Assembly: GCA_964463485.1 (NCBI GenBank)
Contig: CAYXDO010000106.1
Span: 1-36,799, forward strand
DNA length: 36,799 nt
DNA from: CAYXDO01 sp964463485
Lineage (GTDB): Bacteria > Myxococcota > Kuafuiibacteriia > Kuafuiibacteriales > Kuafuiibacteriaceae
Direction: 5' to 3'
Shown: positions 7,768 through 16,246 of the stretch, one piece after another
How the letters are laid out: each line of letters begins with the position of its first letter
How positions within the stretch are numbered: the first letter of the stretch is position 1
The notes under the pieces: model-generated
Databases searched by the model: none
The model's input: only the letters and a program-made list of their open reading frames with translations
Told to the model about the DNA's origin: nothing
Position numbers and translations under genes: made by a program

Positions 7768-8061
7768 TCAGTGCTCGTAGACCGAGGTCACCGTGACCGA
7801 GACCGATGTGCCGGCGTAGATAGCCGTCCAGCCACGCGTGACCAGCTCTCCGTGGGTTGCGCGTGTAAGTATCAAAGGCATGGCGGCCGAGAATATCACG
7901 ATTCCTTGGTCATCGACGGCGGCGCTCGACGTCGAAATCGTGATTTGGTTGGACACGGGAGCGTTCACGATCAGCAGAACGCGGTCGGCCGCGGCTTCGA
8001 CGATTACGGCCGAAACGCTGTTCGGCAGAGTGACGTTCTGCTGAGTACTTATTTGCGTCAT
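7768..8061 (-). CDS. Small beta-rich protein resembling phage structural proteins
   Basis: The 97-residue protein is almost entirely short beta strands: VSAVIVEAAADRVLLIVNAP, then ITISTSSAAVDDQGIVI, then HGELVTRGWTAIYAG and a terminal SVSVTVTSVYEH. The order A-x-R-x-x-LLI-x-N, GI-x-x-x-A-x-PL-x-L, W-x-AIYAG-x-x-V is like small phage capsid- or tail-associated proteins that repeat this layout. I judge this from the pattern only. aagga precedes ATG 8061 at good spacing, and its ATGA overlaps the stop of the truncated gene upstream, so the two were translationally coupled. Confidence 0.65.
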   Translation of the reverse strand: MTQISTQQNVTLPNSVSAVIVEAAADRVLLIVNAPVSNQITISTSSAAVDDQGIVIFSAAMPLILTRATHGELVTRGWTAIYAGTSVSVTVTSVYEH

Positions 8062-8213
8062 CGTCGTCCTTCCGCGCGGGATATGGCGAGGCAGGTCAAG
8101 GTCGTGCCGCCGTCAGCGACGACGGTCAGTGCTCTGGTCAGATACCAGAACGAAACGGGTTGACCGGTCCGCAGAGCAGGAGGAGTTTCGGCTGGAGACG
8201 CTCGACAGTCGCT
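8058..8213 (-). pseudogene. 3' remnant of a gene cut by the repeat junction
   Basis: A frame of 51 codons (for example PVSFWYLTRALTVVADGGTT) ends in a TGA at 8060-8058, sharing an ATGA with the 97-residue gene. It continues upstream only into the antisense of the duplicated 572-bp block, which begins at 8215. The gene therefore appears to have lost its 5' part at that junction. The product is not recognised. Confidence 0.45.
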
Positions 8214-8214
8214 A

Positions 8215-8541
8215 GTCGCGAACGTCCTCGCGCTCTCGCTTTACACGCTCTACGAAGCCAACGTGATGGGCAACATCTACCACGCGATGATGTACCTCGC
8301 GATCCTGACGGTCAGCGAGAAGAGGAGCCTCACGAAGCGCCTCTCGTTAGATGGGCTGAAGCTCGGAGCCTTCGTCGCGTTCGGCATCCTCTTCGTCGTG
8401 TCCATCTTGGGCGGCTTCGTGAGGCTCGTCTCCGAACGAGACGGCCCCCCGCTGCTCCTCGCGTTCTGGCTCACGACCTCCCTCATGCATTTTTGGTTCG
8501 ACGGATTCATCTGGAGCGTTCGCAAGCGCGAGGCGATCTAG
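8215..8541 (+). pseudogene. 3' fragment of the membrane protein gene
   Basis: Encodes only the last 108 residues of the 355-residue membrane protein (ANVLALSLYTLYEAN to WSVRKREAI). The full gene is at 2615-3682. The internal ATG gives a 92-residue frame, but this lacks most membrane helices. The intact cotH start lies 22 bp downstream, as in copy 1. Confidence 0.8.
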
Positions 8542-8786
8542 ACCCGTCGACCGAGGCCCACTCATGCGAGCCGTCCACATAGCTCTGGTCGCGCTCGCCG
8601 CGCTCGCCCTCGCGACTCTGGTGCGGTCCCTTCGGAAGGCTTCGTGCGCGGAGGGGCTGGAGCTCTCCGAGGTGGCGCCCACCGGAGGCGGCGTTCGTTT
8701 GCCCCACACGAACCGTTCGCGTGCGTACGAAGAGCCGGATTGGATCGAGATCCACAATACCTCCTCGGCCTCGGTGTCGCTCGCGG
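8215..8786. repeat. 572-bp direct repeat, copy 2
   Basis: Second copy of 3356-3927, apparently identical throughout. Here the cotH gene continues intact while the membrane gene is cut, the mirror image of copy 1. Confidence 0.9.
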
Positions 8787-10573
8787 GCTGCTTCCTCGCG
8801 ACTTCGCGGGAAACTTCGAAGAAGTCGGCGCTCCCGGAGGTCTCGATCGGGCCCGACCAGCGCGTCGTCGTAGCGCTCTCGAAAAAGCCGCTCGCCGCCA
8901 CTTCGACAATCCCGCTCGTTCGCGCGAGGCTTCGGAGTGTCGATGGGTCGGCCCGAGGCTTCGTAGGCCTCTTCTCGGACAATGGGTTGCGCTCGGAGCT
9001 CGTCTACGGCGAAGCTCGCGGCCTCACACACTCGAGGCTCGGCGACCGCGTCGTTCCCTCGCTCCCGACACCCGGCTCCAAGAACTTGGCCGCAGCCGCT
9101 TCGGTCGCGGCGCCGGAGCTCGACCCGGCTCACGGGGTGTATCCAGGCTCGATCGACGTCGCGATCCGCAGTGTCGGCTCGCCGATCCGCTACACCCTGG
9201 ACGGAACGACACCGAGCGGCGAGCACGGGCTCGAGTACCGAGGGCCGATCGCGATCGAGCGGTCTACGGTGGTCAGAGCCATCGCGCTCGGCCCGAGCGG
9301 CCCGTCGGAAGTTGCAACTCAAAGTTATTTCGTCTCGCTCGGCTGCGCGGAGAGCTCTCTGCCGATCGTGGCCTTGAGCGGCGACCCGAGCACCGTGTTC
9401 TTCAACCCGGCTGGTCTTTTGGCCGTGGTCGGGGGCGAGCTCTCCTACGATGCGAGCTTCGAACGCGCCTGGAAGCCGTTGGGCCCCAAAGACTACAGCC
9501 ATCCGATGATCCGCGGCCTCGAACGAAGAGCTTCGATCGAGCTCCTCGCTGCGCCCGAAGGACCCTGCCGCGCCGACGCCGCGCCGTTTCCGTCGGCTGC
9601 GTTCGATGCAGGACTGCGTGTTCACGGAGGTGATTGGGGACGTGTACACATTCGATCGTGCCCGCTCGAGGAGTGGGCAAATGATTGGAGCTGCAAGCAT
9701 AGCTTCCGCATCCACCTTCGCGGTCGCTATGGCGCTAAGGTCGTGAAGGGTCCGTCGTTCGGCGAGCCCGGAATCGAGCGCCAAAAGACGCTGATCTTGG
9801 CGAACCCCACGGACAAAGACGGGAGCATCCCGCACAACGACGCGATCTTACGGGCTCTAGGTCGGTCGTTCGGTCTGTCGACACCGCGGGGGCGCTTCGT
9901 GAGCCTGTTCGTCAACGCGCGATACGCCGGGCTCTACGAGCTCTTGGAACGACCCGACGAACGGTGGGCCAAGCTCACGCTCGAGAGCGACGAGGTGGAG
10001 CTCGTGGACCAGGAGGGTGTGCGGAGCGGGAGCGGCGATCGCTTTCGCGAGCTCCTGCGCGCCGCGGACGATCGCGACTTGGACACGTTGGATCGAGTAA
10101 TGGAGCTCGACGCGTTCCTCGACTACGTCCTGTTGCAGCTCTATGCCGCCAACGCGGACTGGCCCGACAACAACTGGATCGCGATGGCCAAGCAGAACGG
10201 ACGTTTCGTGTTCGTCGCGTGGGACGGCGAGGACGCCTTCAAAAAGCAGCATCTGTCGGCCAATGGCCTCAGCCAGTTCCCGGATTGGGCACCCGACGGC
10301 GGGCGCGGTCTCGCCGGCGACTCTCCGGTGGCGCGGATCTTCCAGGCGTTGATGACGCGCCCGCAGCTCCGTGAGCGCCTGGGGTCGCGGGCTCGACAAG
10401 CCCTGAGCACCGGCCCGCTCTCGAAGTCAAACCTCCTGAAAGCCTACGGCGACGTGCATGCGAAGCTGATCCACGCCGAGCCGAAGCTCGAGTCCTTCAT
10501 CGGAGACGTGTGGATCGAGAGAAGGGAAGAGATCTTCGAAGCGCAGCTCGAGGCGTTCCTGAAATGGCCCTGA
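8564..10573 (+). CDS. CotH-family protein with LTD and chitobiase-C-like domains
   Basis: The 669-residue product has an N-terminal hydrophobic export segment (about 4-20), a lamin-tail domain (about 28-170; DWIEIHNTSSASVSLAGCFL) and a chitobiase/hexosaminidase C-terminal-like beta domain (about 185-260; PIRYTLDGTTPSG). A CotH kinase-like domain follows to the end: AGLRVHGGDWGR, SFRIHLRGRYGAK, RFVSLFVNARYAGLYELLER, NADWPDNNWIAM, FVAWDGEDAF. CotH proteins are atypical secreted kinases that phosphorylate extracellular proteins, so a surface role is likely; the substrate is unknown. gagg precedes ATG 8564 at 7 bp. This is the complete version of the gene whose start is duplicated at 3705. Confidence 0.88.
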   Translation: MRAVHIALVALAALALATLVRSLRKASCAEGLELSEVAPTGGGVRLPHTNRSRAYEEPDWIEIHNTSSASVSLAGCFLATSRETSKKSALPEVSIGPDQRVVVALSKKPLAATSTIPLVRARLRSVDGSARGFVGLFSDNGLRSELVYGEARGLTHSRLGDRVVPSLPTPGSKNLAAAASVAAPELDPAHGVYPGSIDVAIRSVGSPIRYTLDGTTPSGEHGLEYRGPIAIERSTVVRAIALGPSGPSEVATQSYFVSLGCAESSLPIVALSGDPSTVFFNPAGLLAVVGGELSYDASFERAWKPLGPKDYSHPMIRGLERRASIELLAAPEGPCRADAAPFPSAAFDAGLRVHGGDWGRVHIRSCPLEEWANDWSCKHSFRIHLRGRYGAKVVKGPSFGEPGIERQKTLILANPTDKDGSIPHNDAILRALGRSFGLSTPRGRFVSLFVNARYAGLYELLERPDERWAKLTLESDEVELVDQEGVRSGSGDRFRELLRAADDRDLDTLDRVMELDAFLDYVLLQLYAANADWPDNNWIAMAKQNGRFVFVAWDGEDAFKKQHLSANGLSQFPDWAPDGGRGLAGDSPVARIFQALMTRPQLRERLGSRARQALSTGPLSKSNLLKAYGDVHAKLIHAEPKLESFIGDVWIERREEIFEAQLEAFLKWP

Positions 10574-10579
10574 TCAACC

Positions 10580-10600
10580 ACGACCACGTAAAGTGGTCGT
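10580..10600. terminator. Hairpin after cotH (possible terminator)
   Basis: A perfect 8-bp inverted repeat, acgaccac / gtggtcgt, with a 5-base loop starts 7 bp after the cotH stop codon. No T-run follows, so intrinsic termination is not certain. It could end the cotH transcript or the converging lipoprotein transcript. Confidence 0.4.
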
Positions 10601-10683
10601 AGGCGTGGTCGAATCTGCAACGGACGGACGAAGGCAGGCAGGCTTCGGCCCGAACCTGTGGTCGCGACTTTGCGGGGCTGTAC

Positions 10684-12126
10684 TCAGGGACCGCAGCGGG
10701 TCCAGTTGAGGGTGCCGCAGACCCGCGAGCTCGGATCGCAGATCAAGCCGGGCTGGCACTCGAGGCCGGTGCACGCCTGCCCCGCACCTTTGAGCGACTG
10801 ACAAACGCTGCTGGCGTCGCAGTACGCGCCTTCGGCGCAGAACCCGTCCGGACAGCTCGCGCCCACCGCGGGAGGCGCGACGCAGGTCTCCTGGTTCTGA
10901 ACGCCGGTGCACGCCAAACCGTCACGGCAGTAGTCGACGGGGCTGTTGGAGGCGCAGCTGCCGCCCGCTGGGTTCCAGTTGATCTGCGTACACGTGTTGT
11001 TGGTACCGCAGACGAGGTTGCGCTCGATCGAACACGACGGGTTCGCCAGCATGGGATCACAAGCTTGGCCCGCCGTCGTCACCGGGCGCCTGCAGGTGTA
11101 GGGCGCGGCGGCGCCGACGCACTGAAGATTGCCCGAGCAGAGTCCGGTGTTGACGTCCCCGCACGTTCCGTTCTCCTGAGCGACCGGCAGGCAGAGCTCC
11201 TGCGCGCCTCCTTGGCCGTCGCCGACGCGGAAGCACTGGAGGTTCTCGAGGCAGGCGGCCTGCTCGCAGCGCTGGCCCGCAGGCAAGCGAGGCTGACACG
11301 TGCCGCAGAAGCCGCTGCCCGAAGGCGCGCAGTAGAGGCCCGTTGCGCACTCGTCGGTGAACGTACAGCCCGCCCCCTCGAGGCCGGTTCCGTACGTCCA
11401 TTGATCACAAGGTCCACCGGGCAACGTCCCAGTGTCGCAGTCGGCTGAGGCGAGCTGCGACAAACACGCGGAGAACTGGGACTGCCTGAACCCGATGCGG
11501 TTGCCATCGATCGCTTGTTTCATCGCGTTGAACGTCGCGGCCTGGCGCGTGATGTAGTCGGCCTGGCAGGTCGCCGGGTTGGCGCCAGAGGCGGCGATCC
11601 ACAGATCGCAGCGGGCCTGACGGTCGCACAGCGCCTGGCCAAGCTGGCTCACGATGGTCGAGGCAACGAAGGGGTCGGTGGTCGGGAAGCCGCCGTCGGG
11701 CGCCACGCCAGCGTCAGGAGTCTGCGCGATGCACGTGGTCCCCGTCCAGAGGTAGCCAGGGTCGCAAACCTGGAGGCATGCGCAGCTGCTCGGATCCATA
11801 CGCTGGTGTGTGACGCACCCGTTGGGGTTGCCGCCACAGTCCACGCCGCTGTCAGGCATCTCCACGCCGCTGTCGGGCGTCGTGATGCAGTCGAAGTCGC
11901 AGAGACACCCGCTGTTGCAGATCCCCTGGGTCGTGTCGCACGTGCAAAGATTGCCCACGTCCGGGAGCGTCGTTCCGTCTGGAAACGCGAACCCGGAGTC
12001 GAAGTCCACGCCCGCGTCCTTCGGCTTGGGCGTGCCGTTGGTGCTGCCCGGCCGACGGGCCTCGCCACACGCTGCGAGGATGACGATCGACCCGACGAAG
12101 GCCGCGATGAACCTGGATGACATCAT
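10684..12126 (-). CDS. Cys-rich secreted lipoprotein
   Basis: The 480-residue protein has a lipoprotein signal peptide ending in the lipobox LAAC (Cys20). An Asp/Gly/Pro-rich linker follows (PKDAGVDFDSGFAFPDG), then several Cys-spaced modules of the Dickkopf-like type common in Myxococcota surface proteins (CATGLYCAPSGSGFCGTC, CRDGLACTGVQNQETC, CAEGAYCDASSVC). A helical segment (about 150-230, ALCDRQARCDLWIAAS) separates the two Cys-rich parts. It is probably outer-membrane attached and disulfide-stabilised, and it has no catalytic motif. Shine-Dalgarno aaggggg lies upstream of the double ATG (12126/12123). A 22-bp palindrome sits 30 bp upstream. Confidence 0.85.
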   Translation of the reverse strand: MMSSRFIAAFVGSIVILAACGEARRPGSTNGTPKPKDAGVDFDSGFAFPDGTTLPDVGNLCTCDTTQGICNSGCLCDFDCITTPDSGVEMPDSGVDCGGNPNGCVTHQRMDPSSCACLQVCDPGYLWTGTTCIAQTPDAGVAPDGGFPTTDPFVASTIVSQLGQALCDRQARCDLWIAASGANPATCQADYITRQAATFNAMKQAIDGNRIGFRQSQFSACLSQLASADCDTGTLPGGPCDQWTYGTGLEGAGCTFTDECATGLYCAPSGSGFCGTCQPRLPAGQRCEQAACLENLQCFRVGDGQGGAQELCLPVAQENGTCGDVNTGLCSGNLQCVGAAAPYTCRRPVTTAGQACDPMLANPSCSIERNLVCGTNNTCTQINWNPAGGSCASNSPVDYCRDGLACTGVQNQETCVAPPAVGASCPDGFCAEGAYCDASSVCQSLKGAGQACTGLECQPGLICDPSSRVCGTLNWTRCGP

Positions 12127-12155
12127 GACCGCCGTACCCCCTTGGGGCGATTTTT

Positions 12156-12177
12156 GACTCGGTCGATCGACCGAGTC
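12156..12177. promoter_or_regulatory. 22-bp perfect palindrome, candidate operator
   Basis: The half-site gactcggtcga is followed immediately by its exact reverse complement. It lies 30 bp upstream of the minus-strand lipoprotein start and about 230 bp upstream of the divergent ATPase gene. A T-run (12151-12155) sits on the left, which does not suit an intrinsic terminator for either likely transcript, so a binding site for a dimeric regulator is the simpler reading. Confidence 0.45.
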
Positions 12178-12255
12178 GGAATGTTCCAGAGGGGTTCGAC
12201 GTTCCTGCGTTCGTTCGACGCGCCGAGGATTCGTTGGTGTGAACCCACGAGCGCG

Positions 12256-12284
12256 TTGACAGCCTGCCCGACCATGGATAGTTG
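12256..12284 (+). promoter_or_regulatory. Possible sigma-70 promoter for the Gld-type operon
   Basis: A perfect ttgaca (12256-12261) is followed about 16 bp later by atagtt (12278-12283), a weak -10. It lies about 125 bp upstream of the ATPase start. The -10 is poor, so this is tentative. Confidence 0.3.
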
Positions 12285-12407
12285 CCTGCTCGACTCGAGA
12301 CGGACCCAGACCGCGCTCAACACGCGACTCACGACGGATCCGCGCACGCTCCGCTTTGGACCTCGGCAGCTCGAGTCGGGCTCCTGCCCATGACCACAGG
12401 AGGGATG

Positions 12408-13343
12408 ATGATATCGGTCGACAAGCTCGCCAAGTCCTACGGACCCGTCCAAGCCCTCAAAGGGATTTCTTTTGAAGTGAGGAAGGGTGAAATCATCGGT
12501 CTGCTCGGGCCCAACGGCGCCGGCAAGACCACCACGATGAAGATCGTGACTGGGTACCTTCAACCGAGCGAAGGTACCGCCCGAGTCGACGGGATCGACG
12601 TCGTCGAGGACCCCGTGGGCGTTCAGAAACTCATCGGCTACCTACCCGAGAATGCGCCGCTCTATCTGGACATGTTGGTGCAGGAATACCTGAAAATGGT
12701 CGCCGATCTCCGCGAGATCCCGCCTGAGCGCCAGCGAGCGCACATCGCGGAAGCAGTGACGGCGACGGGGCTCAAAGAGCATCTCACGAGACCCATCGGG
12801 GATCTATCGAAGGGCTTCCGGCAACGAGTAGGGCTGGCCCAAGCAATCATGCACAAGCCGAGGCTACTCATCCTCGACGAGCCGACCAACGGCCTGGATC
12901 CGACGCAGATCGTCGAAATCAGGAATCTCATCACGCGGCTCGCGCAGGCTTCGACGGTCATTCTCTCGACGCACATCCTGCCGGAGGTCGAGGCGACCTG
13001 CCATCGCGCCATCATCATGATGAACGGCGAAATTCGCGCCGACGCCAAGCTCGACGACCTTCGCTCCTCGTCGAACGATTATGTCGCAGTCAACTCGGAC
13101 GCGACCGGCGTGCTCGAAGCCTTGTCGGGGCTCGAAGGCGTAAACCAGGTCACGGAAGAAGCCCAAGTCGGCGGTTCTTTCACACGCTATCGAGTCGTGG
13201 GACAGCGGGACGTCGACCTTTGCCCCTCGATCTACGACCTGGCCCGGTCTCGCAGTTGGCGGCTCAAGGAGCTTCGGCATGAGCAACGCACGCTCGAATC
13301 GGTGTTCCGGGAGCTCGCGGAGCGTCAAGGAGTCGCTGCATGA
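12408..13343 (+). CDS. Gld-type ABC transporter ATP-binding protein
   Basis: The 311-residue ATPase has Walker A GPNGAGKTT (34-42), signature LSKGFRQR (133-140, a variant of LSGGQ), Walker B LLILDEPT (153-160) and a switch His (STHILPE). A C-terminal extension of about 90 residues is typical of GldA-like and ABC-2 ATPases. ATG 12408 was chosen because aggaggg (12398-12404) is well spaced to it; ATG 12405 is too close. It would energise the permease encoded next, whose ATG overlaps this stop by 4 bp (ATGA). The substrate is unknown; related systems are needed for gliding in Bacteroidota, but that role cannot be assumed here. Confidence 0.9.
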   Translation: MISVDKLAKSYGPVQALKGISFEVRKGEIIGLLGPNGAGKTTTMKIVTGYLQPSEGTARVDGIDVVEDPVGVQKLIGYLPENAPLYLDMLVQEYLKMVADLREIPPERQRAHIAEAVTATGLKEHLTRPIGDLSKGFRQRVGLAQAIMHKPRLLILDEPTNGLDPTQIVEIRNLITRLAQASTVILSTHILPEVEATCHRAIIMMNGEIRADAKLDDLRSSSNDYVAVNSDATGVLEALSGLEGVNQVTEEAQVGGSFTRYRVVGQRDVDLCPSIYDLARSRSWRLKELRHEQRTLESVFRELAERQGVAA

Positions 13344-16246
13344 GTCACATTTTGTCGATCGCTCGGCGCGAGTTCCGAGCCTATTTTCTCTCACCCGTCG
13401 CGCTGATCTTCCTGGGGACCTTCCTCCTCGCGACCTTGTTCACCTTCTTCTGGGTCGACGCGTTCTTCGCCCGCAACTTGGCGGACGTGCGCCCGCTATT
13501 CTCTTGGCTTCCGGTGCTGCTGATCTTCCTGGTCTCGGCCCTCTCCATGCGGCAATGGAGTGAGGAGCAGAAGCTCGGGACCATCGAAATCCTCCTCACC
13601 CTCCCCGTCCCTACTCATCGATTGGTGATCGGTAAGTTCGTCGCCGGAATGGGCTTGATCGCGGTCGCGCTCGCCCTGACCTTCGGGCTGCCGTTGACGG
13701 CTTTCAAGCTCGGAAGTGACTTCGACTGGGGCCCGGTGTTCGCAGGCTACTTCGGAGCGCTGTTGTTGGCCGGTGCCTACTTGGCGATCGGCCTCGCCAT
13801 CTCCGCAATCACCGACAATCAGATCGTCGCGTTGATCTTCACCGCGGTCTCCTGCTCGACGATTTACGCCCTCGGCTCGGACACGGTAGCGGGTCTGGCG
13901 GGCAACCAGGGGGCCGAGATCCTGCGTGCGCTCGGGACTGGCAGTCGCTTCGAGAGCATTCGACGCGGTGTCTTCGACGTTCGCGACTTGCTCTACTACG
14001 CGAGCATCATGGTGTTCTTTCTTTATCTCAACACGCTCGCGCTCGAGAAGCTCCGCTGGAGCGACGGGAGCCGCACTCGGAAGAAGCGAAACAACCTGAA
14101 GCTGGCGGGCTTGCTCGCGGGCGCCAACCTCGTGCTGCTCTCGATCTGGATGGCGAGCGTGGGTTGGCTCCGCGTGGACGTCACCAAACACGGTGAGTAC
14201 AGCATCTCCGACGTCACCAAGAACCTCGTGCGCAGCCTCGATTCGCCGCTCCTCATCCGCGGCTACTTCTCGTCCAAGACCCACCCCTTGTTGGCTCCCT
14301 TGGTGCCTCAGATTCGTGACCTGCTCGCGGAGTATCAAGTGATCTCGGGCGGAGAAGTGAAGACCGAGTTCATCGACCCGCAGACCGACGAAGCGACCGA
14401 GCGCGACGCGAATCAGCAGTATGGAATCAAGAGCTTCCCGTTTCGGGTGGCGAGCAAATACGAAGACGCCGTGGTCAATTCTTATTTCAGCATCCTCGTG
14501 AAGTACGGCGATCAGTTCGAGGTCCTCAACTTCAACGACCTCATCGAGATCAAGCCGGGAAATCAGGACGTCGAGGTCCGCCTACGGAACCTCGAGTACG
14601 ATCTGTCCCGCGCCATCAAGAAGGCCGCTTTTGGGTTCCAGACCCTCGAGGCGGTGTTCTCCGAGGTCACGGAGGACGTGCAGTTCTGGGCCTACATCAC
14701 TCCAGGAAGTTTGCCCGACAACATGAAGACGGCGCCAGACGCGGTGAAAAAGGCGCTCGAAGATCTCGGCAAACGCTCCAACGGCAAGTTCAAATACGAG
14801 GTCATCGACCCCGTCGAGCAGCACAAGGAGCAGGAGCTCCGCGACAAATTTGGGTTCCGTCCGATGGCCGCGTCACTCTTGTCGCAGGACATTTTCTATT
14901 TCCACCTCGTGCTGAAAGTCGGCGAGCGCTACGAGCGAATCATGCCGGCCGGCGGCATGTCCGAGGCAGACATCAAAAAAGAGATCGTCGCGGCGGTGAA
15001 GCGAGGCACGCCTGGCTTCTTGAAAACGATAGGTTTGGTGAAACCGAAACCCGAACCGCCCCAGATGGATCCGCGCATGCCGCATCAGCCGCCCCCACAG
15101 CCAGAGGACACGACGCAGCTGATTACCGAGAAGCTGGGTGAGAACTACAGCGTGCGCACGCTCGAGCTCGACGATGGGCGTGTGCCCGGCGACATCGATG
15201 CGCTGGTGCTTCTGGGCCCGAAACGCTTGGAGGACAAGGCGCAATTCGCGATCGACCAGTACCTCATGCGCGGGGGTACGGTGTTGGTCTTCAGCGGAAA
15301 ATACGCACTCAATCCAAACCCGGAGCCCGGCTCCTCGGGCATCGAGGTCGAGGAAGTCACCAGCGGTCTCGACGAGCTGCTCGCGGCGTACGGCGTGACC
15401 ATCCAGTCCACGATGGTGCTCGATCCGCAAAACGAGTCCTTCCCCGTACCCGTGATGCGGGACCTCGGCGGGTTCAAGGTGCGAGAGATAAGGCTCGTTC
15501 CGTACCCATACTTCGTCGACGTGCGGTCCGATGGCATGGCCGAGAACCAGGCGGTGGTCTCCTCGCTGCCAGCGGTCGGCCTGCAGTGGGTATCGCCACT
15601 CTCGATCGCCGCGGGCACACCCGATCAGAAACGCAAGATCGTCGAGTTGCTCAAGTCGACCGACAAGTCGTGGACCCAGTCGGGCACCGACGTGCAACCC
15701 GATTTCAAACGTTTTCCTGAGACTGGCTTCGAACGAGTCGGGGAATCCAAGTCTCAGGTGCTGGCCGCGACCATTCAGGGCAAGTTCGAGAGTGCATACA
15801 AATCGAAACCCAGCCCGATGTTTGGCACGGCGGCGGACTCCGGCGATCGGACCGGCCAGACCATCAAGGAGTCTCCCGAGAGCTCCCGGCTGGTCGTCGT
15901 CGGAAGCTCCAGCTTCTTCAACGACATCGTGCTGTCCCTCTCGCGTCAGACTGGCGGCGAAAGGTTCCAGAACAACCTTCAGTTCGTCGAAAACCTCGTG
16001 GACTGGGCGGTGGCCGACACCGACCTGCTCTCGATCCGTTCGCGCGGGACCTTCGCCCGGACCCTGGTGCCGCTCACGCCCAATGATCGGCGGTTCTGGG
16101 AGTGGCTCAATTATGGCGGCGTCGCGCTGGCCCTCGCGGTGATCGTGGTCCTGAGTTGGAGCCGCCGGCGAAACGTCGTCCCCATCGATGTCAACACACC
16201 CCGCGTGGGCTCGTCCCCGAACCTGACCTCGGAGGCTCGGTCATGA
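13340..16246 (+). CDS. ABC-2 permease fused to GldG-like auxiliary protein
   Basis: The 968-residue protein combines two usual subunits. Residues about 1-245 form an ABC-2-type permease with six hydrophobic helices (ALIFLGTFLLATLFTFFWVD to IMVFFLYLNTLALEKL). After a basic linker and a further helix (about 258-278), residues about 280-900 form a GldG/ABC-transport-auxiliary ectodomain, starting with VDVTKHGEYSISDVTKNLV and including VFSGKYALN and VVVGSSSFFND. A last helix (about 922-940, ALALAVIVVLSW) anchors it before a short cytoplasmic tail. A Pro-rich stretch (about 560-590) divides the ectodomain. It lies between the ATPase and the DUF4340 gene with 4-bp overlaps on both sides, which strongly supports one complex. 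Confidence 0.88.
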   Translation: MSHILSIARREFRAYFLSPVALIFLGTFLLATLFTFFWVDAFFARNLADVRPLFSWLPVLLIFLVSALSMRQWSEEQKLGTIEILLTLPVPTHRLVIGKFVAGMGLIAVALALTFGLPLTAFKLGSDFDWGPVFAGYFGALLLAGAYLAIGLAISAITDNQIVALIFTAVSCSTIYALGSDTVAGLAGNQGAEILRALGTGSRFESIRRGVFDVRDLLYYASIMVFFLYLNTLALEKLRWSDGSRTRKKRNNLKLAGLLAGANLVLLSIWMASVGWLRVDVTKHGEYSISDVTKNLVRSLDSPLLIRGYFSSKTHPLLAPLVPQIRDLLAEYQVISGGEVKTEFIDPQTDEATERDANQQYGIKSFPFRVASKYEDAVVNSYFSILVKYGDQFEVLNFNDLIEIKPGNQDVEVRLRNLEYDLSRAIKKAAFGFQTLEAVFSEVTEDVQFWAYITPGSLPDNMKTAPDAVKKALEDLGKRSNGKFKYEVIDPVEQHKEQELRDKFGFRPMAASLLSQDIFYFHLVLKVGERYERIMPAGGMSEADIKKEIVAAVKRGTPGFLKTIGLVKPKPEPPQMDPRMPHQPPPQPEDTTQLITEKLGENYSVRTLELDDGRVPGDIDALVLLGPKRLEDKAQFAIDQYLMRGGTVLVFSGKYALNPNPEPGSSGIEVEEVTSGLDELLAAYGVTIQSTMVLDPQNESFPVPVMRDLGGFKVREIRLVPYPYFVDVRSDGMAENQAVVSSLPAVGLQWVSPLSIAAGTPDQKRKIVELLKSTDKSWTQSGTDVQPDFKRFPETGFERVGESKSQVLAATIQGKFESAYKSKPSPMFGTAADSGDRTGQTIKESPESSRLVVVGSSSFFNDIVLSLSRQTGGERFQNNLQFVENLVDWAVADTDLLSIRSRGTFARTLVPLTPNDRRFWEWLNYGGVALALAVIVVLSWSRRRNVVPIDVNTPRVGSSPNLTSEARS

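Noticed and set aside
12151..12177. Palindrome with adjacent T-run as an intrinsic terminator
   Set aside because: The T-run would precede the hairpin on the plus strand and be an A-run after it on the minus strand, so it does not fit termination of either transcript.
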